DNA of 64,000 bases. It comes from Streptomyces sp. NBS 14/10 (GTDB lineage Bacteria > Actinomycetota > Actinomycetes > Streptomycetales > Streptomycetaceae). Both the position numbers and the translations under genes were made by a program. Below are positions 1-8,293 of this stretch, one piece after another (position 1 is the first letter of the stretch; every line of letters starts with the position of its first letter). The DNA lies in contig NZ_NCSM01000022.1 of the NCBI RefSeq assembly GCF_002224125.1, positions 391,979-455,978 on the forward strand, in the 5' to 3' direction. A model generated the notes under the pieces. That model saw nothing but the letters and a program-made list of their open reading frames with translations, searched no databases and had not been told where the DNA came from.

Positions 1-545
1 TCCTGGTCCGCCTCCAGGTCGATCCAGCGGTGCGGCAGCCGGTTGCGGGCCGCGAACTCGCGGAGCCTGCGGGTGTCCGGCGAATAGCGGGAGCCGATGA
101 TGCGGAAGCCGGCGCCCGCGCCGACCAGCAGGGCGCGGCGGCCCAGGTAGGCACGGAGGATGAGGTCGCCGAGGATGGGGTCGCGGGCGACCAGCACGCG
201 CACCCGGTCGACCGGCGCGGACAGGATCTCCCCGGCCTCGCGGGCCTGGGAGGTGGTGAAGGCGGCCTGGCCGCTGAGCAGCCCCACCTCGCCGAGGAAG
301 CGGCCGGGGCCGTGTACCCGCAGGACCCGCTCCCCGGGGTCGCCGAAGTCCTCCACGACGGCCACCGAGCCGCGCAGGACCACCATGAACTCGGTGACCC
401 GCTCGCCCTCACGGATCAGCACCTGTCCGGGCTCGACAGGAACGCGGATCCCGTGCTCGTCCAGGAACCCGATCTGCTCCTCGGTCAGCCGCGGGAACGC
501 GCCGTACAGGTCCGGGGTTTCGAACGGGATCGCCTCGCCTGTCAT
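1..545 (-). CDS. Cyclic nucleotide-binding thioredoxin reductase-like FAD oxidoreductase (partial, N-terminus)
   Basis: The gene runs leftward off the window; about 181 N-terminal residues are visible. Residues ~15-125 read as a cNMP-binding/cupin domain (a GQVLIREGERVTEFMVVLRG-type stretch, then RVLRVHGPGRFLGEVGLLSGQ). They lead into RRALLVGAGAGFRIIGSRYS and a thioredoxin-like stretch ending ARNRLPHRWIDLE. This order matches streptomycete proteins of about 550 residues in which a cNMP domain precedes a thioredoxin-reductase-like FAD/NAD(P) domain. The FAD part lies outside, so redox function is inferred from the family. The start ATG at 545 overlaps the stop of a 9-codon ORF. An in-frame GTG at 584 is an alternative, but its Shine-Dalgarno-like GAGGAAGG abuts it too closely. 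The C39 protease gene lies upstream on the same strand. Confidence 0.75.
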   Translation of the reverse strand, partial: MTGEAIPFETPDLYGAFPRLTEEQIGFLDEHGIRVPVEPGQVLIREGERVTEFMVVLRGSVAVVEDFGDPGERVLRVHGPGRFLGEVGLLSGQAAFTTSQAREAGEILSAPVDRVRVLVARDPILGDLILRAYLGRRALLVGAGAGFRIIGSRYSPDTRRLREFAARNRLPHRWIDLEADQ

Positions 546-574
546 CAGGCGGGCGGCTCGGGCTGGGTGGCCAT
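545..574 (-). other. Possible 9-codon upstream ORF coupled to the oxidoreductase
   Basis: ATG at 574 begins MATQPEPPA followed by TGA; the last base of that TGA is the first base of the oxidoreductase ATG at 545 (TGATG arrangement). A GAGGAAGG sequence lies about 10 nt upstream of ATG 574, whereas ATG 545 has no clear ribosome-binding site of its own. This fits translational coupling through a tiny leader, but a leader of this length can arise by chance. If the true start of the downstream gene is GTG 584, this ORF is meaningless. Confidence 0.3.
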
Positions 575-734
575 GGACATTCACCCTTCCTCGCGCTGGG
601 GCGACGACCTCCCCCTGTCCAGGATGGGCAGCCGGAGGGCCGCCCGCACCTCGGATCATGGCCGAGGCGGGGCGTAGAAGGGCGGAGGGCGGCGCCCGGG
701 GCCGCAGGGCCGGGGCCGGGCGCCGCCGGTGGGC

Positions 735-2126
735 TCAGCGGATGCCCAGCTCCTGCAGGGCCCGGCGCTGGCTCGCGGTCGGCTTGGCCGGGAAGTACAG
801 GTAGCACACGCCCCCGGTGCCGGAGGCCACCTTGCCCTGGGCGTTGTAGCGCTTGGTGCGCAGCCAGATCGTCTCGAACTCGCGCCGCTTGTAGACGTGG
901 CGGACCGCCGCGTTGTCGGCGGACGCCGGGTCGTTGGCGATGACGTCGCCGTCGGCGGTGAAGCCGATCACGGTCATCAGATGGCCCGCGGTGCCGTAAC
1001 CGGCCCCGGTCAGCTCCTCCTTGAGGAAGGACTGGGAGGTGATCACCGGAATGCCGGCGGCGATCAGCTTCTCGGCGTCGTTCAGCGAGCCGAGCCGGGT
1101 GACCACGCCCTGCAGATCGCGGTACGTGGCGGCGTACGCGGCGTTGAACGGCCAGTTGCCGCAGCCCTCGTACTGGTAGTCGAAGGTGTACCGGGCGGCG
1201 TGGCAGACCTGCGGATCGGCGTAGTCGGGGTTGACCCAGGCCAGGTCCTCGGCGGTGGGCTTACGGCCCCAGTACTCGACGATCATCTGGGACGAGGTGG
1301 GGCTGCACCACGCCTCGCCGCCGTTGTCGTACTCCGGGTACTGGCCCTTGTGGATCTCCTGCGAGTAGCGCGGCACGGGCAGCTCCCGGCCGCCGGCCAG
1401 GCCCGGGGTGGAGGCGGGCACCTCGAAGCGGTCGGGGACGTCCGAGCCCATCGCGCCCACGCGCCAGACCTTGGGCGTCAGGCCGCTGCCGGGCTTGCGG
1501 TAGAGGGTGAGCCGCAGCTGGTACGAGGCGAGCCGCAGCCCGCTCGCCGCGTCGTCGACGGAGAAGGTGTCGGTCCACACCGCGCTCTTGCCGTCGCTCT
1601 GGTCGTCGACCGAGGTCCGCCGGATGGAGTCGGTGCCGTCGCCGGACGTCCAGCGGCCCATCACATACCAGGGAGTGTCGGTGCCGTCGGAGTAGGTGCC
1701 CTTCAGCTCGGCCTGGATCCAGGTACCGGCCGGGGTGCGGGCGTTCCAGGAGACGATCACCTCGGTGGCCGGATGGGCCAGGGTGTGCTCAGGGGAGGTC
1801 CAGGTCGCGTACTCCCAGGCGGCGGTGGTGCCGGTGTGCGGATCGGCGTAGTCGGCGGTGCCCGCGGGGCGGGAGATGACCACGCCGGGGCGGGCTCCGG
1901 CCTCGGCGCGGATGCCGTCGCCCGCTCCGGCCCGCCAGTCGGCGAGGCTGGTCCAGCCGTGGTAGCCGATGGCGGGGGCGGCGGCTCTACGGGCGGCCCG
2001 GCCCGCCGGGCGCACCGCCTCGGCGGCCGCGGCGCCCGTGCCGGACAGCGCGGTCGCCGAGGTGACGGCGATGGCGGCGGCGAGCACGGTGCGGCGAGGT
2101 GTGAATCCGTCTCCGGATCTGGTCAT
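735..2126 (-). CDS. Tat-exported C39-like family peptidase
   Basis: 463 residues from the ATG at 2126, chosen because GGGGGAA precedes it and the protein then opens MTRSGDGFTPRRTVLAAA, a twin-arginine signal ending near GTGAAAAEA. The longer reading frame to 2180 adds a non-conserved stretch. Residues ~50-240 look like a beta-rich substrate or wall-binding region. The C-terminal domain is papain-like of the C39_2 type: a catalytic Cys in GEAWCSPTSSQ (~residue 274), a His in AGHLMTVIGF (~382) and the downstream acidic/Asn position in VIANDPAS. The role is presumably extracellular peptide or cell-wall amide hydrolysis; the substrate cannot be told. Its 5' region (2127-2333) is shared with a divergent kinase gene. 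Confidence 0.85.
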   Translation of the reverse strand: MTRSGDGFTPRRTVLAAAIAVTSATALSGTGAAAAEAVRPAGRAARRAAAPAIGYHGWTSLADWRAGAGDGIRAEAGARPGVVISRPAGTADYADPHTGTTAAWEYATWTSPEHTLAHPATEVIVSWNARTPAGTWIQAELKGTYSDGTDTPWYVMGRWTSGDGTDSIRRTSVDDQSDGKSAVWTDTFSVDDAASGLRLASYQLRLTLYRKPGSGLTPKVWRVGAMGSDVPDRFEVPASTPGLAGGRELPVPRYSQEIHKGQYPEYDNGGEAWCSPTSSQMIVEYWGRKPTAEDLAWVNPDYADPQVCHAARYTFDYQYEGCGNWPFNAAYAATYRDLQGVVTRLGSLNDAEKLIAAGIPVITSQSFLKEELTGAGYGTAGHLMTVIGFTADGDVIANDPASADNAAVRHVYKRREFETIWLRTKRYNAQGKVASGTGGVCYLYFPAKPTASQRRALQELGIR

Positions 2127-2333
2127 ACGGGGTTCCCCCAGTCGTCGTCCGGGTGGGCCGCGGGTGCGCGACAGTCGCACAACTATGGCCGCTGCGAATG
2201 GTGTCAGGCCAGTGATTCCCGGTGCGGCACCTCATCAATATTGGTGTGGACCATTGGAGTGAAGCGGGGTGCGCACAGAGCCCGAATACGGCGGCGCGAC
2301 CAGCTCTGGGCCCCGGCCGTAAGGTGGTCGGCG

Positions 2334-2981
2334 ATGGACCTCTCTCACATAGCCACCACCCCCGCCGCCCCCGACACACTCGACGCGTTGGCCGGGCGGC
2401 TGCGCGCGCTGCCGCCCTCGTGCGGGCCGGTCCGGCTGGTCGCGGTGGACGGGCACGCGGGGTCCGGTAAGACCACGTTCGCCGGGCGGCTGGCGGCGGC
2501 GCTCGGCGGCGCCCCCGTGCTGCACACCGACGACCTCGCCACCCATGAGGAGCTGTTCGCCTGGACCGGGCGGCTGCGCGAGCAGGTCCTCGCCCCCTTC
2601 GCCCGCGGCGCCGCCGCCCGGTACGCCGCGTACGACTGGGTGGAGCGCCGCTTCGCGGCCGACCGGCGGCGGCTCGCCCCGGCTCCCGTGGTGCTGATCG
2701 AGGGCGTGGGCACCGGCCGCCGCTCCCTGCGCCCGTATCTCGCGCGGCTGCTGTGGATGGAGGTGCCCGACGCGGAGTCCTGGCGGCGGGGACAGCTGCG
2801 GGACGGACCGGAGCTGTCCACATTCTGGGACGGCTGGCTTCCCGCCGAGCGAGCGCATTTCGCCGTGGACCCTTCGCGCCCGTACGCCGAAACTCTGGTA
2901 GTGCAGCGAAAAGAGGGGTACGAGTTGCTGGCGGGGCCTGCCGTGGCGGTCCGAACCTCCCCTCGACCTCACACTGCGTAA
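2334..2981 (+). CDS. Uridine kinase-like P-loop protein
   Basis: 215 residues. A Walker A motif (GHAGSGKTTFAGRL) follows the N-terminal DGHAGSGKTT strand near residue 40. A lid/phosphate-binding part follows (DDLATHEELFAW) and then VVLIEGVGTGRRSLRPYLARLLWME, the Walker B-like strand of uridine kinase/phosphoribulokinase-type proteins. The family transfers phosphate from ATP to a nucleoside or similar small molecule; the real substrate of this actinobacterial subgroup is not evident. The start ATG 2334 gives MDLSHIATTPA; a much longer upstream frame is only GC-rich read-through. It is monocistronic, divergent from the C39 peptidase and followed by a 425-base gene-poor gap. Confidence 0.75.
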   Translation: MDLSHIATTPAAPDTLDALAGRLRALPPSCGPVRLVAVDGHAGSGKTTFAGRLAAALGGAPVLHTDDLATHEELFAWTGRLREQVLAPFARGAAARYAAYDWVERRFAADRRRLAPAPVVLIEGVGTGRRSLRPYLARLLWMEVPDAESWRRGQLRDGPELSTFWDGWLPAERAHFAVDPSRPYAETLVVQRKEGYELLAGPAVAVRTSPRPHTA

Positions 2982-3044
2982 CCGCGAGGGTCCGGGCCGC
3001 ACCCAACCGGCGCCGCAGACCCGCGACGCGCGCCTCAACTCGGC

Positions 3045-3074
3045 TTGACCCGGGGCCCATACAGGTCTTACGTT
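3045..3074 (+). promoter_or_regulatory. Sigma-70-type promoter driving a short hairpin unit
   Basis: TTGACC at 3045-3050 and TACGTT at 3069-3074 are separated by 18 bases and fit a housekeeping-sigma promoter. The predicted start point falls at or just before the ATG at 3079. It lies in the 425-base gap 2982-3406, which otherwise holds only an 18-bp perfect palindrome (3083-3100) and the hairpin at 3110-3147. Confidence 0.5.
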
Positions 3075-3078
3075 CTCA

Positions 3079-3135
3079 ATGTGCGACTCGTACGAGTCGC
3101 CCCACATCGCGAAGCCCCCGGTTGTTCCCCCGTGA
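3079..3135 (+). CDS. Tiny leaderless ORF, or the body of a small RNA
   Basis: ATG at 3079 starts MCDSYESPHIAKPPVVPP, 18 residues, stop at 3133-3135. The ATG lies 4 nt after the putative -10 element, so a transcript would start at or near it without a leader; leaderless mRNAs are common in actinobacteria. The ORF runs through an 18-bp palindrome (GCGACTCG-TA-CGAGTCGC, 3083-3100) and into the strong hairpin at 3110-3147. A transcript of about 70 nt is therefore predicted, which could act as a small RNA, a regulatory leader for the ATPase at 3407, or a mini-gene. I do not recognise the peptide. Confidence 0.3.
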   Translation: MCDSYESPHIAKPPVVPP

Positions 3136-3147
3136 TCGGGGGCTTCG
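3110..3147 (+). terminator. Strong hairpin, probable terminator
   Basis: Perfect 11-bp arms (CGAAGCCCCCG at 3110-3120, its complement at 3137-3147) flank a 16-nt loop containing CCCCC. No U-run follows, which is usual in Streptomyces. It would end the short transcript from the promoter at 3045, or attenuate read-through to the ATPase gene 260 nt downstream. Confidence 0.6.
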
Positions 3148-3406
3148 TCCTGTCCGGGGACCCCTCCGGGGGTTCGCCGGAAGTCCCTTTCCGCCGCTTT
3201 TGCTCCGCACCCCCCTCACCCTCGGTGACCAGCGTCTTCCGGCCTTTCGCGCCCCATGTGCGCCCCCGCGCACGCCGCCCGGCCAGGCAAGTTGGACACG
3301 AACAGCCGTGCGGCACCCTCGGCCCATGCGGCCTGCGCAGGTACGATGCGAAAACGGGGCAGCCGCCCCTGCGGCAACCACGGGGGCAGGGTTTGTGGGG
3401 GACGTG

Positions 3407-5308
3407 ATGGATTTCGGCACGCAGAGTTCGCACGCCCCAGCCGATCTCGCCTGGCTGCGCGCCGTCGACGCGTACACCATGGGCGCATACGCGCAGGCCG
3501 AGGACGAGTTCCGGGCCGCGGTGCGGCACGACCCCGGAATGGCCGACGCCTGGCTCGGCCTGCACGCGCTGCGGGCCGACACCACGACCGCGCTGCTCCG
3601 GATGTACCGGCACCGCGACCGCTTCGGCGAGCAGCGCGCCCGCCACCACCGCACCCTGAACTCCTGGTACTGGCTGGGCTGGTGGGTTCAGCCGGTGCTG
3701 GAGACCAGCCGGGACCTGCTGCTCGCGCACGCCTCCCACTGGCTCGACGGCCGCCACGTACCCGAGCTGGACCGGGCCCTGGCCGGCTGCCCGCCCGTCG
3801 AGGCCGATCCGCAGGCGCGCTTTCTGCACGCCTGCCGGGCCTATCTGGTCAAGGACTGGGAGCAGCTGGTGCGGCACACCGAACCGCTGCTGGACGATCC
3901 GTTACTGGGTATCGAGGCGGGGCTGTTCGGCGGGATGGCCCGGGTGCGCCTGGAGATGTTCGGCCAGGCCGAACCGCTGCTCGCCGCCGCCTTGATGCGC
4001 TGCCGCAGCGAGCAGCCGCAACGCAAGGAGCTGCGCTACTGGCTGGCCCGCGCCCATGAGGGCACCGGCCGCAGCGCCGCGGCGCTGCCCCTCTACCGCG
4101 CGGTGCACCGCATCGACCCGACGTTCATGGACACCTCGGCCCGGCTGGCGGCCATAGCCGAGGGCGACGGCCTGGACGAGACCGCGGATCTGGCCGCCGT
4201 ATCGCTGGCCGGACTCGGCAGCCAGGACGCCGCCGAGGGCCGCGACGCCGCCGCCACCGACCCCGACCCGCTGGTGGCGGCAGATCCGCCGGACAGCCGC
4301 GAGCTGCGCACCACCGGCCCGGATCCGGAGGGCTCGCCGCTGGTGAGCTCCCCCGTGGTGACCCCCGACGGCCCGCGCGAGCGGATCGGCGTGCCCCCGC
4401 AGCCCGGCCCCTCCGACCCCGTCCTGCTGGAGAACGCGCTGCAGGAGCTGGAGCGCATGGTCGGCCTGGAGCCCGTCAAACGGCAGGTGCGGGCGCTGTC
4501 GGCACAGCTCCATATGGCCCGGCTGCGCGCCGGGCAGGGCCTCCCGGTCCAGCCGCCCAAGCGGCACTTCGTCTTCTCCGGCCCCTCCGGCACCGGCAAG
4601 ACCACGGTCGCCCGGATCCTCGGCCGTGTCTTCTACGCGCTCGGGCTGCTGGGCGGCGACCATCTGGTGGAGGCCGGGCGCGCCGATCTGGTCGGCGAGT
4701 ATCTGGGCCAGACCGCCGTGAAGGCCAATGAGCTGATCGACTCGGCGCTCGGCGGGGTGCTGTTCGTGGACGAGGCGTACTCCCTGTCCAACTCCGGCTA
4801 CAGCAAGGGCGACGCGTACGGCGACGAGGCGCTGCAGGTGCTGCTCAAGCGCGCCGAGGACAACCGCGACCGCCTCGTGGTGATCCTGGCCGGCTACCCC
4901 GAGGGCATGGACCGGCTGCTGGCCGCGAACCCCGGTCTCGGCTCGCGCTTCACGACGCGCGTCGACTTCCCCAGCTACCGCCCGCTGGAGCTCACCCGGA
5001 TCGGCGAGGTGCTGGCCGCCGAGAACGGCGACATGTGGGACGAGGAGGCGGTGGAGGAGCTGCGCTCCATCAGCGGGCACGTCGTGGACCAGGGCTGGAT
5101 CGACGAGCTGGGCAACGGGCGGTTTCTGCGGACGCTGTACGAGAAGAGCTGCGCCTACCGGGATCTGCGGCTGTCCGGCTGGACGGGCACGCCGACCCGC
5201 GAGGACCTGGCCACGCTGCGGCTGCCGGATCTGATGCAGGCCTACGGCGAGGTCCTTTCGGGCCGCGGCCCCATGTACCGCGACCCGCAGGACCCGCCGC
5301 TGGAGTGA
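3407..5308 (+). CDS. EccA/CbbX-type AAA+ ATPase with helical N-terminal domain
   Basis: 633 residues from ATG 3407 (GGGGGAC just upstream; GTG 3404 is an adjacent alternative). Residues ~1-240 are helical and TPR-like (repeated Ala/Leu/Trp helices). An acidic linker follows, then one AAA+ domain from ~340: Walker A FSGPSGTGKTTVAR (~392), Walker B GGVLFVDEAYSL (~450) and the arginine-finger region NPGLGSRFTTRVDF (~510). This is the CbbX/SpoVK family; the same plan, TPR-like N-domain plus AAA+, is that of EccA, the cytosolic ATPase of mycobacterial type VII (ESX) secretion. No esx or ecc genes lie beside it, so a secretion role is inference. It lies 35 kb from the giant type VII-associated cluster at the right end. 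Confidence 0.8.
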   Translation: MDFGTQSSHAPADLAWLRAVDAYTMGAYAQAEDEFRAAVRHDPGMADAWLGLHALRADTTTALLRMYRHRDRFGEQRARHHRTLNSWYWLGWWVQPVLETSRDLLLAHASHWLDGRHVPELDRALAGCPPVEADPQARFLHACRAYLVKDWEQLVRHTEPLLDDPLLGIEAGLFGGMARVRLEMFGQAEPLLAAALMRCRSEQPQRKELRYWLARAHEGTGRSAAALPLYRAVHRIDPTFMDTSARLAAIAEGDGLDETADLAAVSLAGLGSQDAAEGRDAAATDPDPLVAADPPDSRELRTTGPDPEGSPLVSSPVVTPDGPRERIGVPPQPGPSDPVLLENALQELERMVGLEPVKRQVRALSAQLHMARLRAGQGLPVQPPKRHFVFSGPSGTGKTTVARILGRVFYALGLLGGDHLVEAGRADLVGEYLGQTAVKANELIDSALGGVLFVDEAYSLSNSGYSKGDAYGDEALQVLLKRAEDNRDRLVVILAGYPEGMDRLLAANPGLGSRFTTRVDFPSYRPLELTRIGEVLAAENGDMWDEEAVEELRSISGHVVDQGWIDELGNGRFLRTLYEKSCAYRDLRLSGWTGTPTREDLATLRLPDLMQAYGEVLSGRGPMYRDPQDPPLE

Positions 5309-5538
5309 CCCGCCGCCTGCGGCGGGCCCGCGCGGCGGAGCCGCACATCGGATGCAGCCCCCACCCCGCCCCTTCCCGCAGCAGCGATATGCGGCTCCGC
5401 CGCGTGTCCTCAGGCGCCGGAGAGGCCGGCGCTTGAGGAGCGGGGTCCGGGGCGGAGCCTCCCACGCGGCCAAGGCCGCATGTCCAGCTGCGGGAAGGGA
5501 CGAGGAGGCGCAGGGGTCCGCCGCAGGCGCCGCGGCGC
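5309..5538. repeat. Intergenic region with streptomycete-type interspersed repeat
   Basis: This convergent gap contains a sequence around 5412-5462 (GGCGCCGGAGAGGCCGGCGC, then GAGGAGCGGGGTCCGGGGCG) that, from memory, recurs in intergenic positions across many Streptomyces genomes. Two GCGGCGGAGCCGC-like inverted pieces flank it (5333-5345 and 5393-5402). It probably forms stem-loops that terminate both flanking genes. No ORF is supported here. Confidence 0.45.
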
Positions 5539-6669
5539 TCAGCCGACCATCGCCCGCTCCTCCTCCGACGAGGCCGCGGAAGCCGACGGCGCCGAAGGCG
5601 CCAGCTCGCCGCGGGGCTCGGCCACGCGGTCGCGGGTCCCGCCCCGGTGGGCGGGGTCGCGTACCTCGCCCACCAGCATCTCCAGGACGTCCTCCAGGGC
5701 GACGAGCCCCAGCACCTTCCCCGAAGCGTCGGCGACGGCCGCCAGATGCGCGGCGGCCCGCCGCATCACGGTGAGCGCGTCGTCCAGCGGCAGTTCCGCC
5801 CGCAGCGTCCCGATCGGGCGCCACAGATGCTGGGGTACGGCCCGCTCCCGGGCCTCCAGGTCCAGGACGTCCTTCACATGCAGATAGCCCATGAAGGCCC
5901 CGCCGGCCCCGCGCACCGGGAAGCGGGAGTAGCCGGTCCGTACGGTCAGCTCCTCGATCTGCCGGGGCGTGACCGAGGGGTCGACGGTGACCAGGCCCGC
6001 CGGGTCGAGCAGGACGTCCGTGACCGGGCGGCTGCCCAGCTCCAGGGCGTCGGCAAGCCGCTCGTGCTCGCCCGGGTCGAGCAGCCCGGCCTGCCGGGAG
6101 TCCTCGACGAGGTGGGTCAGCTGCTCGCTGGTGAACACCGCCTCGACCTCGTCCTTGGGCTCCACCCGGAACAGCCGCAGCACCAGCCGGGCGCAGGCGC
6201 CGAGCAGCGCGGTGACCGGCCGGCACAGCCGGGCGAAGGTGACGAGGCCGGGCCCGAGCCACAGCGCGGTCTTCTCGGGGGCCGCCATGGCCAGGTTCTT
6301 CGGCACCATCTCGCCGATGACCAGGTGCAGACAGACCACCACCGCGAGCGCGATGGCGTAGCCGAGGGGGTGGACGAGACCGCTGGGCAGATGGACGGCG
6401 TGGAAGACCGGCTCCAGCAGATGCGCGACGGTCGGCTCGGCGACCGCGCCGAGCGTCAGCGAGCAGATGGTGATGCCGAACTGCGCGGCCGCCATCATCT
6501 GCGGCAGGTTCTCCAGGCCGGTGAGCACCGTACGGGCGCGGGCCGAGCCCTCCGCCGCGCGCGGCTCGATCTGGCTGCGGCGTACGGAGACGAGGGCGAA
6601 CTCGGCGCCGACGAAGAAGCCGTTGGCGAGGACCAGGAGAGCGGCGAAGAGAAGTTGGACCAGGCTCAT
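5539..6669 (-). CDS. CNNM/HlyC-type membrane protein lacking the CorC domain
   Basis: 376 residues. An N-terminal DUF21/CNNM transmembrane domain (helix 1 LLFAALLVLANGFFVGAEFALV; further helices to ~170) is followed by a CBS-pair (~210-335, e.g. PVTDVLLDPAG and LGLVALEDVLEMLVGEVRDP). The family is called hemolysin-like; characterised members are implicated in Mg2+/Co2+ export. The usual C-terminal CorC_HlyC domain is absent: the protein ends in a low-complexity Ser/Ala/Glu tail. Its start overlaps the stop of the upstream paralogue by four bases (ATGA), so the two are translated together and may form a heteromeric transporter. Confidence 0.85.
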   Translation of the reverse strand: MSLVQLLFAALLVLANGFFVGAEFALVSVRRSQIEPRAAEGSARARTVLTGLENLPQMMAAAQFGITICSLTLGAVAEPTVAHLLEPVFHAVHLPSGLVHPLGYAIALAVVVCLHLVIGEMVPKNLAMAAPEKTALWLGPGLVTFARLCRPVTALLGACARLVLRLFRVEPKDEVEAVFTSEQLTHLVEDSRQAGLLDPGEHERLADALELGSRPVTDVLLDPAGLVTVDPSVTPRQIEELTVRTGYSRFPVRGAGGAFMGYLHVKDVLDLEARERAVPQHLWRPIGTLRAELPLDDALTVMRRAAAHLAAVADASGKVLGLVALEDVLEMLVGEVRDPAHRGGTRDRVAEPRGELAPSAPSASAASSEEERAMVG

Positions 6670-8069
6670 CGTTCCGCCCCCCGCCCGGCGCCGCCGGCGG
6701 CGCCGCTTGCCGTGAGTGTGCCGGTGGCGGCGGCCGCCTCGGCTCCGGTGCCAGTGCCGGTGCGTATGATCCGCACCCGCTCGGCCCGGTGGTGTCCGAC
6801 CTGCCGGACCGAGAGCTTCCAGCCGGGCAGCTCGGCGGTGTCGCCGACGGCGGGGATCCGCGCGAGGAGGTCGGCGACCAGCCCGGCCACCGTCTCGTAC
6901 GGCCCGTCCGGCGCCTCCAGGCCGATCCGGCGCAGGGTGTCGACGCGGCAGCCGCCGTCCGCCTCCCAGGCGGGACGGCCGTCCTCGGCCGGGGCCGGCA
7001 TCAGGTCCGGGTTGTCCGCGGCCTCGTCGTCGTGCTCGTCGCGCACTTCGCCGACCAGCTCCTCGACGATGTCCTCCAGGGTGACCACGCCCGCCGTACC
7101 GCCGTACTCGTCGACGACGACGGCTATCGGCTGCTCGCTGCGCAGCCGTTCCAGGAGCGGCTGGACGGGCAGCGTCTCGGGGACGAGCACCGGGGGCTGG
7201 GCGATCCGCGCGACCGAGGTGCGCAGCCGCTCCTCCGAGCGCACCGCGAGGGCGTCCTTGAGGTGCACCATGCCGACCACCTCGTCCAGGCGGTCGCGGT
7301 AGACGGGGAAGCGGGAAAGACCGGTGGCGCGGGTGAGGTTGAGCACATCCTCCGCGGTCGCGGAGGACTGGAGGGCGCTCACCCGCACGCGCGGGGTCAT
7401 CACATGCTGCGCGGTCAGGTCGCCGAGGGAGAGGGTGCGTACGAACAGGTCGGCGGTGTCCTGCTCGATCGCGCCGGCCCGCGCGGAGTGGCGGGCCAGG
7501 GAGACCAGCTCACCGGGGGTGCGGGCGGAGGCCAGCTCCTCGGTGGGCTCGACGCCGAGCGCCCGCACCAGCCGGTTGGCGACCGTGTTGAGCAGGGAGA
7601 TGACCGGGCGGAAGAAGCGCGCGAAGGCGTACTGCGGCCCGGCGACGAACCGCGCGACCTGAAGCGGCCGGGAGACGGCCCAGTTCTTGGGCACGAGCTC
7701 GCCGACGATCATCTGGACGGCGGAGGCGACCAGCATGCCCAGGACGACCGCGACACCGGAGACGGCGCCGTGCGGCAGCCCGGTGGCGGTCAGCGGCGGG
7801 GTCAGCAGCTCACCGAGCGCCGGCTCCGCGAGCATGCCGACCACCAGGGAGGTGATGGTGATGCCGAGCTGGGTGCCGGAGAGCTGGAAGGACAGCTCGC
7901 GCAGGGACTCGACGACGGTGCCGGCCCGGCGGTCGCCCTCGGCGGCGGCCCGCTCGGCGTCCGGCCGCTCGACGGTGACCAGACCGAATTCGGCCGCCAC
8001 GAAGAAGCCGTTGGCGAGGATCAATACGAGTGCTGCGGCGAGCAGCAGGAGGGACAGGGTGGTGCTCAT
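6666..8069 (-). CDS. CNNM/HlyC-type membrane protein with CBS and CorC domains
   Basis: 467 residues: DUF21 transmembrane domain (~1-190, starting LLLAAALVLILANGFFVAAEF), CBS pair (~215-345, ending VVTLEDIVEELVGEV) and a complete C-terminal CorC_HlyC domain (RVDTLRRIGLEAP...TAELPGWKLSVRQVG). It then has an Ala/Gly/Thr-rich tail. It is the full-length partner of the downstream gene, which it overlaps by four bases. The family is linked to magnesium/cobalt homeostasis. The start at 8069 lacks a strong Shine-Dalgarno sequence. The 224-base gap to the PH-domain gene (8070-8293) contains no ORF. Confidence 0.85.
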   Translation of the reverse strand: MSTTLSLLLLAAALVLILANGFFVAAEFGLVTVERPDAERAAAEGDRRAGTVVESLRELSFQLSGTQLGITITSLVVGMLAEPALGELLTPPLTATGLPHGAVSGVAVVLGMLVASAVQMIVGELVPKNWAVSRPLQVARFVAGPQYAFARFFRPVISLLNTVANRLVRALGVEPTEELASARTPGELVSLARHSARAGAIEQDTADLFVRTLSLGDLTAQHVMTPRVRVSALQSSATAEDVLNLTRATGLSRFPVYRDRLDEVVGMVHLKDALAVRSEERLRTSVARIAQPPVLVPETLPVQPLLERLRSEQPIAVVVDEYGGTAGVVTLEDIVEELVGEVRDEHDDEAADNPDLMPAPAEDGRPAWEADGGCRVDTLRRIGLEAPDGPYETVAGLVADLLARIPAVGDTAELPGWKLSVRQVGHHRAERVRIIRTGTGTGAEAAAATGTLTASGAAGGAGRGAER

Positions 8070-8293
8070 GCCGCCGCCATCGGTTGATGAGGGGCGGCGC
8101 AGGTACTACAGGACGATCCGTCCATCTCTGGAGGGAGTCACTCCTCGGGTCGCAGGGGCCTGCCAGGGCGCGCACAACGGCGCGCGGACAGGTGGTACGG
8201 GCCGGGGCACTGGCAGCGCCCTCGCAACAGAGTAATCAAGGATCCGGCTTTCCGGGCAGGCCCCGGTACCCGGACAGGGCCGATCGGGCGGCC

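Noticed and set aside
729..2981. Long + strand frame read as a fusion upstream of the P-loop kinase
   Set aside because: The first ~530 codons are antisense to the C39 peptidase and low-complexity; the kinase begins at ATG 2334.
3083..3100. LexA/SOS-type operator
   Set aside because: The palindrome GCGACTCG-TA-CGAGTCGC does not match the actinobacterial SOS box GAAC-N4-GTTC.
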